A stretch of DNA of 64,000 bases, taken from the NCBI RefSeq assembly GCF_004193775.1, contig NC_041009.1:43517534-43581533 (forward strand), written 5' to 3'. The notes beneath the pieces are model-generated. The model saw nothing but the letters and a program-made list of their open reading frames with translations, was not told the origin of the DNA and did no database searches. A program made the position numbers and the translations under genes. Position 1 is the first letter of the stretch; each line of letters begins with the position of its first letter. This document shows, one piece after another, positions 48,018 to 61,400 of this stretch. This DNA comes from Glycine soja. Its lineage: Eukaryota > Streptophyta > Magnoliopsida > Fabales > Fabaceae.

Positions 48018-51000
48018 CTAAGATTTGTGTCGCATTAATGTAAGATTCTTGATTGAGACAAATGCGACCTTCTTCGGACAAGATTGAAGTTTATCATTGG
48101 TAGAAGACCTTGATGATGCAGGCAAACCAGCCTCTTGTGAAGATTCGTTGATGAAGGCTTTTGTGGTGTCTTGATCACTATACCTAGTTTCCTTGTCATC
48201 AATTTGTGATGAGCCAGTCAACAAATCAGCATTCATATCATCGATATGATTAGGATCTTCTTTTGCAACAACATCTGCTTCTACTCTCTCATGGAAAAGC
48301 TGATCATCTACACAACACAATTTACCAAGCCTTGGTTAAAATTAATGGCACCAACAAGATAAAAGTTAACTTTGGATATAAATGGTGATGCCACCAATAA
48401 AGGTGAGAGAAAAGTAATTCTTTTATTTATTGGGTTTGTATTCAATTTCATGCATGCAAATCACTTGCAAAAACTGTGAACCATCGAGATGCCAATTTTT
48501 AAGACTAATTAAAAAGAACTCTAGAAATCAAAGTATAACAAACAAAACATGACAAGGTTAATTTAACAACAACAACAACACTAGTCTTATCCCAACAGGT
48601 ATGGTCGATCACATGGATCATGCAATGCCATTGGGTTTGATTAAAACCAAATTCTCAACGATATTATTCATCATGATTCATGAGATCCCTTATAATAACT
48701 TCTGCCATTGTTTTTCTTGGATGACAAGATCAATTCAATCAAGACCAATGCTTAATAATAACTAAAGGAACAGAATATCGACTCCCAATTGTACTCACTC
48801 AACAGAACAAGAGAAGCTATTGAATATAAGTCATATCCGCAAGTGATCAAGTTCAATAGCTTATCTGAAATTGTTGAGTTCAGAAATATAGTAATATGAA
48901 AAAGACAAACTATTTCAAACACCATAAGAACTAGAAGGACGTTGTTATAAGGCAGTTAAATTGCCACAAACTGAACTAATACAAATAGTAAAATAAAGAA
49001 GACATGATAATATGGAACAACAGAAACAAAACACATCATTCATGCTTCTTACCCCCAAGAAAAGACTCAATACTATTATAATTAACATCTGATGTTTGGA
49101 CAGAAACATTTCCACCAGAGTCCTCAACATGACTTTCATCATTCGTTTTATGCTTCCTCTCAAGTAATATAAACTTGTCTGATTTCCAAACACACTCTAA
49201 TGTAACAAAATCATCACTAACAGGGTAGAAATCTCTAAAAACCTGCATTGGTAGTATATATCAGAAAAGGAAGGGAAAGAATATATTAGTGTGCAGAATA
49301 TCATTTTGGATTCATATCCATGTCTATGCATAAATATGTATACAAGGGAGAATTTGGTGGTACAAACTAACCTCAATTCCATTATGAGTTATTTTTATTG
49401 ATTGCTTCGATATAGAGAGGGAAGAAACCATGTTGAACAATGAAACAACATCAAGCAGTATCTGCACAAGGAGAAAGAAAAAAGTTCAAATTAACTAAAT
49501 CAAGAGCTGTAAGATCAATTCATGATCACAGAGAGGAATAATCTTCATTTTACAGTATCTAATTTCAATCTAATAATATCACTTTTACTTTCCAGCTAAT
49601 TTAAAAATAACCTCTGCCTCAGTGTTCCACAATCCACATTAAATAAATTCCAACTTAAAAAATGATAAAACCTAGATTAAATACAATACATAAACTTGGG
49701 AAACTTACTTGTTGAACCAGAACTCGAAGACGTGCAAGCAAAGCCATGATTGTCACAGAAAATCCCATAAAAAAAGATTGAGCAAACAACACAGATACCT
49801 CACTATTAAATAGTCAAGGAAAGAACTTTTAAGTTGCAATTTTAATAGATTATCATAAAATTTCAAGAAAAATACTAAAGGTCACTAGTACTACTGGCAT
49901 TAATGATGATAACAAAAATTCAAGGGTTTGTGTATTCTACTTCTCCAAAGTATAATCAATCATAATTGGAAATCAACTTTCAGAAATGTAGAATTTCGAA
50001 ATCAACATAATCTACGACTGTATGAAGGGAAGGGGAAGATGACATCAACATTGGCAAGTATGAACTAAGAAGTCCATGTTTCAATGAAGATCAAGATCAA
50101 ACCAAAAGAGTGAACAAACATGCTTTATTATATAAAATTAGTATACGCAAGTAAACTCCTTATGTTTTACAAATAGCATTGAAGTTACAGGGGAAAAAAG
50201 CTAAGCACATGAAAAGGAATACTACAATCATATTATGGAGCATGTTATTTTATTTGGTAACACCAAGTACCAACTGGTATCCATTGTATGAATAAACAAA
50301 AAGATTTTATAAGCATAATTCCATGATCAGAGTAAGGCCAATTAAGTAAACTATGATTATATAGAATAAATGAGCAAAGCATTAAAATACAAATCACACA
50401 AGACAAGTAGCAGAAGGATACGAAGCAGCCTTCAGTATAGGTTCAACCATCTGCATAAGAAAACAGAACATAAATTGAAATAGGAGAGCATGTTCCATAA
50501 AAATAAACAATCCAAAATTAAATCTATTAAGATGCAAAAGGAAAAATGATTTCCATTAGTGTCAAACAATTTGTGTGAAATCCTCATTAAGTTATACTGT
50601 ATACATGGAAAGAGGACAACTAATGAGCTACCACAGTATAAACACATTGATCTTATTGTACAGAGTAAGGAAAACAATTAGAATTTAGAGCAACAATAAT
50701 ATTTATCTGCAATTTTACCTCAGCTAGTAAGCGTGCAGCTCCTAACAGACGCTCCATAAAATTATGTTTATCACCATCACATTTTCTCCTTTTTAAGCTG
50801 TAAAAAAACGGTATGTAAAACACTATCATCATCGACAAGACAAGACTTATAAATTATGATATCATCATATGCTGAAGGGGAAATTTCATCACGAAATTAT
50901 TTCAAAAACAAAAAATAAATCAAAAAATGAAGTATGACCATGAGATGCTTGGTTATGCAAGAGAAAGTAAGCCATCACTTCCAGGACTGTAATATTTTTT

Positions 51001-52033
51001 CGCAAAAATAATGTTGCCACATCCCTTATCATATCCACACATTTTTTAAATCATACGTGCACAAGTTGCAGGACTAAATAATATTTTACAGTATGTCAGT
51101 ATCATACCTCTTCACATGAATATTAAAATTTGTCATGTCCAATTTTTATGAGATCTTGTCAAATGAGAAATTTAAAGTTTTCCATTTATTTCTCGTTGCC
51201 TTGCACACGCAACATGCAAGGAAAAGGAAAACAAAATTCAACATATTGAAAAAAAAAATTCTCATGTCAAACTGTCAATGTGCTAAGCACCTGAGGCATA
51301 ATAGTCCCCTCATCCCTTTCCCCTCCATATTTGGTCATTAAGGAACACTGATACTAATTTTGAATGTGGTTAGAGAGGAACTGCTTGAAATATCAGCACG
51401 ATAAACACAACATATTTTAAACATTCAATCATACTACCTATGAGCTATCATAATTTTATAGCTGACTCAATTCTTTGTACATGAATTGGGAAACATCAAG
51501 TAAAATAATTGTTAGAAATAATATAGACCTACCTCCCTAAAAGATGAAGCTTCTGTTTTGGTCTATCTCCTTTGATAACAAGGAGACATGATGATACAAG
51601 CTCCTCCATGTTTGCCGATTGCAGAAGTCTTAAATCCCTCCTAACCTACAAATTCCAATACAGCACAACTAAAACCCAAAGAGACAAAAATACACATGAC
51701 ATACATGAAAACTCAAATGTAAATGCACATTTTCCATTCAACTTTCCACAAAAAAGCAATCACATCTAAAATTTGTATGCTACAAAGGAAAAAAAACTGA
51801 AACATTAAGAAAAAAAAACTGTGAAAACATTAAGCAATTTGTAATTGATTCATTTGTGAAACTGTAATGTGTAACATGTAATAGTGAACCTTCAAAAGAC
51901 GCTGGAAATAGGAGCTGCGCCGGTGCTGGTTCTTATTCTTGTACACCATTCTCTGTAGGATGCCACACTCAGATTGGAGCTGGGGAAGCATAGATGTAAT
52001 TCTTGCCTCTATTGTTTCAAATTCGGTTCCCAT
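48018..52033 (-). CDS. NEPRO-like protein (nucleolus and neural progenitor N-terminal domain)
   Basis: Exons in transcript order: 52033-51890, 51645-51533, 50797-50719, 50450-50422, 49802-49709, 49461-49372, 49242-49053, 48307-48018. All are GT-AG, and the frame closes at 342 residues. The conserved N-terminal part reads YKNKNQHRRSSYFQRLLKVR (residues 31-50), KRRKCDGDKHNFMERLLGAA (about 89-108) and SFFMGFSVTIMALLARLRVL (about 130-149). I recognise this as the plant relative of NEPRO (DUF4477); animal NEPRO is nucleolar and linked to rRNA processing. The C-terminal third is acidic and Ser-rich, probably disordered. The ATG at 52033 lies 7 bases inside an exon preceded by a good acceptor, so a 5'-UTR exon probably lies upstream. 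Product name is moderately sure; gene structure is strong. Confidence 0.78.
48568..48720 (+). mobile_element. SINE-like fragment in the NEPRO-like gene intron
   Basis: An (AAC)n run followed by 'cttatcccaacaggtatgg' and 'atcacatggatca' resembles the widespread plant SINE tail whose usual form has CTTATCCCA then GGTGGGGTCGGCTACATGGATC. It is degenerate, and the 5' tRNA-like head is not seen. It lies antisense to the host gene between its last two exons. Confidence 0.45.
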
Positions 52034-52146
52034 TGAGTCCCTGCAATTTAATCCAACAAATAAACATAAATTATGCATTAGTGATACAAACAACAAAGTT
52101 AATTGGAAAAAAAAAACTAAAAAACACTTTTACATTTTAACTCACA

Positions 52147-52530
52147 AGTTTTGTAGGGGGGAAGTTTTGAGTTTCCCAGGAATCTTGGGTTGGGAATCAA
52201 ATTCCCATATTTGGTATCCGTTTTAAAAAAATAAGATTCCTGGGAAATTCTAGGGAATATTTTTTAACTAGTTTCCCACGCAAACTTTCCCATGGAGGGA
52301 GGTGCGAATAATGTGATAAATGATTAAAATATCATGTTACTCTTATTAATGTGGTAAATGATTAAAATAAATGGTAAAAATATCATATAACTCGTTAATT
52401 TCTAGGAAACTTATCTAAATGTTTCCTATGGTCAACCAAACAGATTTTCCTCGTTCCCAAGAAACATGATGCCAGGAATCATGATTCCCCGGCATGAAAA
52501 AAACTTCTCCCCTGCCAAACTACCAAGAAC
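52147..52530. mobile_element. MITE-like element upstream of the NEPRO-like gene
   Basis: The ends are imperfect inverted repeats: left 'gtaggggggaagttttgag', and right, read in reverse, 'gcaggggagaagttttttt'. The next bases inside both ends again match ('cccaggaatc' and 'ccggggaatc'). There is no coding. It sits between the first coding exon and the duplicated 52659-52845 block, perhaps within a 5'-UTR intron. Confidence 0.5.
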
Positions 52531-52658
52531 GGACCTATATTTATTTCATGGGCTGCAAGTAAACCCTATTAATTTATTGATTGCTGCATGTCTTGTGCTG
52601 CAATTTTGGTTTCAATAAATTTTGGATAATCCCCAAAAACTAACACTTGTGTTGTACG

Positions 52659-52845
52659 TCAATGCAAAGTCCATGTATTATTGCTGTTTAAGCGAATAAT
52701 ACTTTAGAATAGAACTACAAACGGTGTAAGCATATTGAGAATTGAATAAAACTGAAAGGAAAAACACGAAAATCAGTCACCAGTTACACGAAACAGAATA
52801 ACAGAGTGAATGGTTTCAGTGAGAATGTGAATCAAAACCTGGGGA
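52659..52845. repeat. NEPRO-like 5' region segment (partner at 10988)
   Basis: Near-identical to 10988-11175 in the same orientation. Here the match stops at the GG beyond the CCAG|GTTTTG-type border, and the two loci then have unrelated sequence. Confidence 0.8.
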
Positions 52846-55404
52846 TCAACCAATACTCAGTATATAAAAACAGGTAATCTTTATTTCAGTCCAAAAGAAG
52901 AACCAGCTCCAAAGCTCTTAGATAGCTACTCTATAGTTAGACTTGGATTGAACTGAAGACTTGAACTTCACCTGTACAATTACTACGAGTCAGAATTTCA
53001 TAGCAAATGCCTAAATCTACCCATAATTCATAACTAAATTCAAACAAAACCATATTACAATAAAAACTACCGAGAAAGCATAGAGAAAAACACAACAACT
53101 CTTCAAAATTTAGATTGAATATGAAATTGATTCAAAATGCGACAAACCCCTCAACTACTTATAACCAAGGTAAGCCCCAAACTGCAATCATAATTAAAAA
53201 TACTAAGAATTAATCAAAACTTTCCTTTTCAAGACAAAAAAAGGGCAAATACAACAGGGTGTGTCGGATTCTCTATTGTTGGTTTGACAATAATCATTGC
53301 AGGCGCCGCGGGGTTAATTTCCAAACCAAATGTTCATATTCTCCCGAAGTATTCCCGTCGAATGCGTCACTAATTTTTATCATAGACCGTGAGCTTATAT
53401 AAAGTATTTTCCTTTTAAAATAATCTATTTTGATATGCTTTACAACAGAATGTTTATAAATGTGATATTATTTTTTAATATTATAAATTGTATGTTAAGT
53501 ATTAAAAAAAATTAAACAAGTGTTTAAATATTATTACTTTTAAAAAAAATTATTATTTTTGTTAATTATTTTATAATTGATATTAGCATACAGTTTTTAT
53601 TTTTGCAAAATAGTGTGATCTTTTAAAAAGATAGGTTCAAGTCATGTAATTTTACCGTTTCAATTTTAAAAAGATAGGGTCAGTTTTTATTTTTATTTTA
53701 GAGTGTATCCTTATTTCTAGAGAAGTGTCGCTAGTTTAATCTTTTTAAGAAGTAATATTGTTTTAGTTATTTTATTATTATAAAATATCAGCAATTTTTT
53801 ATTATTATATTTTTAAAAAAATATAATTAGTTCAATCTTTATAAACACTAATATAGTTAGTTTCTCAATCTTGAAAATAGTTTCAATTTAATCTTTCAAT
53901 CATATAATATAAAATTAATATTGAGTTAACTCTACAACTAAATAGTAAATTAATTTAAGGCCCGTATATTTTCAAGGTTGAGTAGAATTGATTTTAATTG
54001 AATTATTAAGTATAATTCAAATGTGTATATAACATCGATCATAAATGTACACTGGAAGATGTGTTTTTTTATTATTGATAAATACAAGAATTAATACTCC
54101 AATGATAAAATAAAAATAAACTTAATATCAAATAGGACAATTTTTACAAATAGAAAATTAATTGAGATAAATATAGTAGATTAAATTGAAATAATATATA
54201 TAGAGAGTATATCTTATCTTATATAAGAATGAAAAAATTAAATATAAATTATGAAATTTAATATCAAAATGTCACATAATTTTTTAAATAATCATATAAC
54301 GTTAAATCTTAATTATTTATATTTAATTATAAAATCAAGATTTAATCATCTCACTTTTATATTATAATTTCTTCTCATATATATATATGCACGCGCAAGT
54401 ACCGATCAGGCAACAAGTCTAAACAGTCCAAAACTCGGGATTCAAATGTTGATTAAGAACTAATTAAAGTATTCAAGAATCAGTCAAAACTGAGTAAAAA
54501 CCTGTGCAAAGTGAACTGATTTTTTTTAATTTTATTAAATAAAATAAGTGGAAACTCTAAATATATGTAAATATTGTCAACATTTAAATATTATAATTTT
54601 TTTGAGATATTTTCCTTTATGCTAATGTATAATTTTATTTAAGAAATGATAATTTTTTATTAATTTATTGCTTAATCATAAGCATTACTCATAGCATTCA
54701 CTTTAATTCTTTCACCAATCGACAAGCAATCATTGTAATACATTTCTTTAAATTACAGAACGGTTAATGAATTTCCTAAAAACAGTCACTGACGTCTTAG
54801 GGTCAATACTCAATAGTGAGGAGCTTTGCATTTTAGCCTTTACAATGAAATGATCAAAATTTCAGCCCAACATGCTATCATCATTTGCACAAATGGCGGT
54901 GCATTAACAGATGTACAGCAAAATCAGTGATATTAAAGAGTTACCTGAACGGGAGTCAGAGTTATAAGATTGATTTTATGATTAAAAAAAATGAGAAGAA
55001 AAAGAGATTGTAAGTTCGAATCTATCTCACTAACAAATTAACAACTAATATTAACCTTTCAAAAAAGAAAAGAAAAAAGTTATTTGAAATAAATATTTTT
55101 TTCTATTGGTAACATTTAAAACTGAAACTAATGCTAGGATTACAAAATTGAGCAGCTATAAATTATGCTGTCCAGTTTTGGGACAAGAACCAAAGCTCAT
55201 GTGATACAATTAACAGAAAAAAAAGGGTATTTACAGTAGTTACTACTACCATACCCTATATTACCATGGCCACCCAAAAACACCCACAAGCAGCACAGCC
55301 CAAACTCACCTTCATAGTGGAGTTGATATGGTATAAGGACACGCATTGCAGATTTATGGTCCTTCCATGCACATATTTATGACAGGGATTGTTAGCCTCA
55401 AATG
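52846..55404. other. Intergenic, 3' side of RH28
   Basis: AT-rich with no gene recognised. The part next to 55404 is probably the RH28 3'-UTR. The upstream promoter of the NEPRO-like gene should lie near 52.9-53.4 kb; no clear motif is seen. Confidence 0.4.
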
Positions 55405-58400
55405 CTACTTGCGCTTGTACCTGAAAAGCAAATTTGAATTAAGACTTTATTCATTAGCATTGCACAAACAAGTATTAAAGTAATTGTTGAGATGCATAAA
55501 GTAAATGTTGAGAGCACACTGAATTTTCACCGTGTTGTACAGCAAAAAAACAAATAAATAGCAATTTATTGGATCCAAATATCGAGTTCACCACAAAAAT
55601 AGCAAATTCAATAAACCAAAGGAAATGAAAATGAGTGCAAAAAAATCGATTGCCTATATCATTATTGTTTAGTAGGGCTTCTCAAAAGCCTCACCACTCC
55701 AGATCAATGATTATTCCAACTTTAAAAGCAAAGAATTTTTGGACACAATCAAGATGGAATCAATGATATGTTGGATGCTTAAAAGCTCAGAAACATGCAA
55801 CTAACTAGTTTCTGAAAAGAGACAAGATTTTTAATTAATACCTTGACTTGCTTTTGAATGAACTCTTTGACTTCTTTCCTCCTCCCACACCTCTTCTTTT
55901 TGACTTTTTATCCTTCATGTCAGTCTGGAATAACTCCCGCATCTCTTCTGTCCTTGAAGGAGTTTTTCGGGAATTATTATTAGATTTCTTTTTATTCTTC
56001 TCCACAATCTTGCCAGAATCTAAGGCCTTCTTGACAGCCTTCACTGCTTTTGCCCGTCGGTAAGCAAGATCAACAAGTGACATTCCACCCTTTTCTTTTT
56101 TATTTCCCCCCTTAGTCTGCAATTATATGCATTTCATTTTCAGTGTAACAAAGTAAGGAACAAAGAGTATATTTCAAACTTCACTGCACAGAGAATGTTA
56201 ATAGGAAAGGAAAGAACTAAGGAGTACATACCTCTACTTGTTTGTCATCCTCCTCCTCCTCCAACATCTCTCTAGCTGCTTCCAACTTTCTACGCTTCTT
56301 TCTAGGCAAATGTTTCTACATCAAAGACATTCATCAAGTAAATACATAGCAACACATACATGCAAGCCTATTTGAATTTTATATGTATAAAACAAACAAA
56401 ATCGTATGCATAACAAAATTGGTGAAAACTTTTTACCTCTCGCTCTCGCTTCCTCTTCTCCTTCATTCTGAGGTCTTCAGCTTGTTCAGCACTAATAACC
56501 TCTTTCCCAGAACTCTTGCACTTATCCATGGATGCCTGTTTACAATCATTTCATTTCTTATTAACACAGGTAAAACATTTCACCTAACTACATTATGTTT
56601 TATAAAATAATTTTATATTATTTTATTACTTAAAATATTATATAATACTAAAAATATATATATTTAACTACTACCAGTTCAACCACAGTTTAACCATAAT
56701 TAGACAATTGAACCTTGAATCAATGTCTTCACTGGTCAATCACCAATCCCGTTTTAAAACCATCGATGATAACCAATTAGGAGCAATCTTGGGAACTAAT
56801 TAAGTTGTGTAATTATGATTGAATCATTGTAATTATTAATTAATTACTAACATTAGTTGCATGTTTGGTTTAGCTTTTATTCAAAGAAATAATCATTATT
56901 TTCCAGATACTTTCTTAAAAAGCAGAAAATGAGAGATTATTTCCTCAAAATAAGCTAATTTGGAAATGCAATACAGTAATATAGAGAGACCTTGTGCGAA
57001 CTGTCAAGACACAATTTATCCCTATTCCCTAGTTAAAATATTCTTAGATTTCTCAAGTATAATGCTCCATTCTAAAATAGGAAAATAAATGCCAGTAATT
57101 TGAGAAATCATTTTAGCAAGATGAAACAATATTGTACCTTGGATGCTTTTGCAGCAAGCTTTTTCTCCTTCTCTGTGACAAACCAGGTTCTTTTGGGGCG
57201 GGAAAAGATCTCTTCCCTATGTGCAATCATGTTTTCGGCCTGCCAATAAGTGCATAATTTTATTGAGGGAAAATGTTAAGGATTAGAAAATGAAAACAAT
57301 CAATACCATACAATAAAATTTTCTAAGTGATGCTACTTTGGAAATGCTATTCGCAAGACAAGATGAGAACACACAAAAACTGGACATAATTACATTTGTG
57401 TAATCCAAGGCATACCAAGATTAAAGTCAAGTAAAACAAAATAACTGAACAATACCTTTGTGGCCTCCATTTCAGCTTTTCTTAGAACTCTTTCTTCTCT
57501 GAAATAAATTGAAAATATAAATAAATACAAAAAAAAAGAAACTGAAAAATGAAAAAAATGAAGCCTTAGCAACTATATAAAATCAAAACCTCTCTTCATG
57601 AAGTACTTCAGAAATTTGGTCTTCCATTTGCTCAATTATATGAGACCACTTATGTATAGATTGCTCAGCAACAATACGGCTTTTCAGCTTTGAACCTGCC
57701 CTCTTTGCCTGATTAATTGAAAATCGACGTGTATAAGAAAAGATTATATAATGGCTCGTTTAAAACATCAACTTTCTTTTTCTTTTTTCAGTTTGTATGT
57801 TCTCTACCTGAACAGAGAATCAATAAGCTTTTCAACTAGGAAAATCCAAATTACTAGTAGAATTAAACATACAGCTACATGTAAAAACAATAAAGGTATT
57901 CTATATTTCTTCGGGTATCTTTTTAAAAGGTGATTAATAGGAAAGGTCAGTACAATCAGACCAAACGAAAACTAAAATTAGTAGATAATAATGAATGGGA
58001 TATTTCTCTGTAGAGGATGCTATATGAATGTTTGATGTATAAACTCTCATGAAATGTCAAACTAGAATAACTAATTGGGAAAAATTAATATTTGGTTACA
58101 GAATCTATGTAAACGGGACCCAACATCCAGATCAGCATGCACAACTTTTTTATCTTAAAAGGAAAATCGTGCAAGGAAATATGAAATAAAGCTGAAAAAC
58201 AAATGCAGCAACTCTTCAAATGATACTCACAATGGCTTTTAAAAGTGATCGGTCATTGTCAGTCACAAAAGTGACAGCATATCCTTCTCTTCCGGCTCTT
58301 GCAGTACGACCCACTCGATGAACATAGCTTAATACATAAAAAATAAATAAATAAATTATCAGGAATCCCATACAGAGAAAGAGATCATGTTAAGGTGAGA

Positions 58401-61400
58401 TCAACATTTATCATTTACGTAGCAACAAAGGAAAGTGACAAAAACTGCAGGAAGACAATAACACACAACATTTCAAGCAGAGTTACTACCAATATGGATC
58501 ATAGATTATACCTGGTAAGATCACGTGGACATGCAAAGTTGATAACTGTTTGAACACCAATAATGTCAAGGCCCTATAAATAAAGTCACATGCAACAGTG
58601 TCAGATCTATATCCAAAATCCAAAATGCGAAAAGGAAAAGATTTAATAATTGTATGTTCCCCTTAAGATAAAACAGTTTTATTGGATCAAAAAGGGGGTG
58701 TTTGAGATAATAATACCATTCAAATTCAAAGTGAGTAAAGAAGAAATAAACATCAAGGATTGACTCTTACACGGGCAGCCACATCTGTTGCAACCAAAAA
58801 ATCCACTTGCTGCTTCCTGAACTGTTCCAAAGCCTAAATAGACAATCAGAAGTCAGAAAATCTTATGACAACCACAATCAATGCGGAAAATCCTTTCAAC
58901 AAGAAAATAAATAACAAATGATCCAAATGAACACCATCATTTTAGTATCCCAAAAATGTTGATAGTAACACAAATACAAAGGCAACCCAAGAGCTAAAAT
59001 ACACAAATAAACACATCAATATTAGCAAGTAGCAACATACTTCAAGGCGCTGGGCTTGAGTAAGATTTCCATGAAGCTCAGCAGCTTTTAAGCCAGCTAA
59101 TCCAAATATAATCTTCAATCTATGTGCAGCTTGCTTTGTTCCACTGCACATCAAAATGATAGATTAAACAGTTGGTTAGAGGTAGTAGAATAGTGGCAGA
59201 AGGGAAATAATAATCATAAAGCAGTGCAAATGAAGGAGCAGACTTAAAATCTGAAATAAAAAGACTTGTAGATGATGAAATGAAAACCTGAAGATGATGA
59301 CTTTGGAAGTAAAAGTTTTGGAGCACATTGCAAGAAGAACTGCTTCCTGATTTACTTCACGCATTCTTCGTATTCTAACAACCCTGAAAAGAAAAACAGT
59401 AGTTAACAAAGCTCAAAGGATTTTACTAGATGCTAAAACCTAGCAAACTTCAAAAAATTTAACATAATAGTTTTGCATAATTATCTTTTATGTGTAAAAT
59501 ACTCTAAACAAACATGAAACACACACTTCATCTGTTCATCTGTTTTTAGAGTTCAAAAAGCCGCTCTGGTTTCTATGTTCATTCCCTCAAAAGCTTTGCA
59601 TATAAGGGAGAACATTGAAAAAGCATTACTTATTTAATTTTCTTTCAGAACAACTTGTGATTTTATCACTATCATATGACATACAGCTAATATCAATGGA
59701 AATGAGTGATGAAATTAGAAAATATAAAGGGAAAGTGAAATAGTAAAGAAATTACTCCTCAGTCAAGGTTGCTGGCCGTTTTGTAGATGGATCAGCAGAA
59801 AGACGCAAGGGCTTTGACAGGGAAAGTTTAATAAGTTCATCAACCTCCTCAGTCATTGTTGCTGAAAACAACATAGTCTGCCTTTTTTTGGGACACAAGC
59901 GAACCTGTCAAACAATAAAAATTGGTCTAAGACTTGTTTTCATCAAATACTAAAATCAGGATAAATTATAAAAACAGCATATTTAACTGTAATGATTCTT
60001 CCACTAAAACTTACAAGTTCTTGAATTTCAGCACTAAATCCAAGCTCCAATAGACGATCTGCCTCATCAAGGATTAGAACAGCAAGATCATCCAAATCCA
60101 CGGACATAGCATTGCGTAAATGGTCTATCATGCGTCCTGGAGTAGCCACAACAATGTCTGGCATTGTTCTCAAAGCAGCCTCTTGCACCTAGGATGAGAA
60201 AACACCATTTTTAAACAATAAATATTAAAGGAGGCAATCAGCATTACCTGCGTTACCAATCAACTAGATAATAGTGGGAATTTTTAAAGCTCACATTGCA
60301 TGCTCTCATCCATTAAAAAACCACCTAATCATGTGATATATATTATCAGTAAGATAACATCTGGTCAAAATGAGAAACCACATATTATGAAATCACCAAT
60401 GAACTTTTGTTTATCAAATACAATCCTTCGTATTTTCCCATCTGATTAGTTTGAACTTTGAAATATTTCTTCAAAAGGCTCACTATCTAGTAAGCCATGA
60501 GGAAAGGTCATTGTTACAAAAAGCTTTGTTACAGCAATAAATATCATCAACAAAAAGAGATCAGATAATATACAGTGCTCAAATATGTCAAATTTAAGTT
60601 AATACTAGTAGGAAAGAAAAATCATCTCTTGAAACAGAAGGATTGATTATTGTGTCAAACAGACAGGAAATGTATTGTAACAGGACCCAACATTTATTGG
60701 AATTGTAGATGGAAATGTATAAAAAACGGAAGGTGGAAGAGGATATTTCCAATGGACAAACATAACCCAAACAGCTGACTACATACTGAAAGTATCACAA
60801 GAAGCAAATAACTCTATTCTGAACCATCAGCATATCTTATAATTACAAGTCATCATGAAATTGAAACAGTGATCAAACCTTTGTTGACAGACCCCCAACA
60901 ACCAGGCAACACCTTATATCAGTAAACTGAGCAAGCTTCTCTATCATACTGTGAACTCTGTCAAAAATAATTAGAAATAAGTATTTGGAAAGCGATTTAC
61001 ATGAATCATGGAAAGAGTGCTTTCAAAATTTTACATCTACAACCTTTCACTGGAAGTATGATAGAATTTGTATTCACATGAATACAATTATATATACATA
61101 CATATTGATTTAAATGAAGCATAATTTGAATTAGAGCATCGACAAGTTTGTACTTATATTTACAACAAAAAATTATTTCAATAATTTTAAATAAATAATT
61201 AAGGTATTGAGTAATGCAAAAATTAGATGCATCCAATGCACAACCATGAACTGAGCCATGTATACTCAATGAAGCACATTAGTTCAAGCTTTTGCAAAGG
61301 TGGCAGTGAAGAACATGCATGCAATCATAGCCATGATGCAAAGCCATATATGCTAGTAGGCACACCACACACAACATACTCAGCTGAATAAAAGAAGAGA

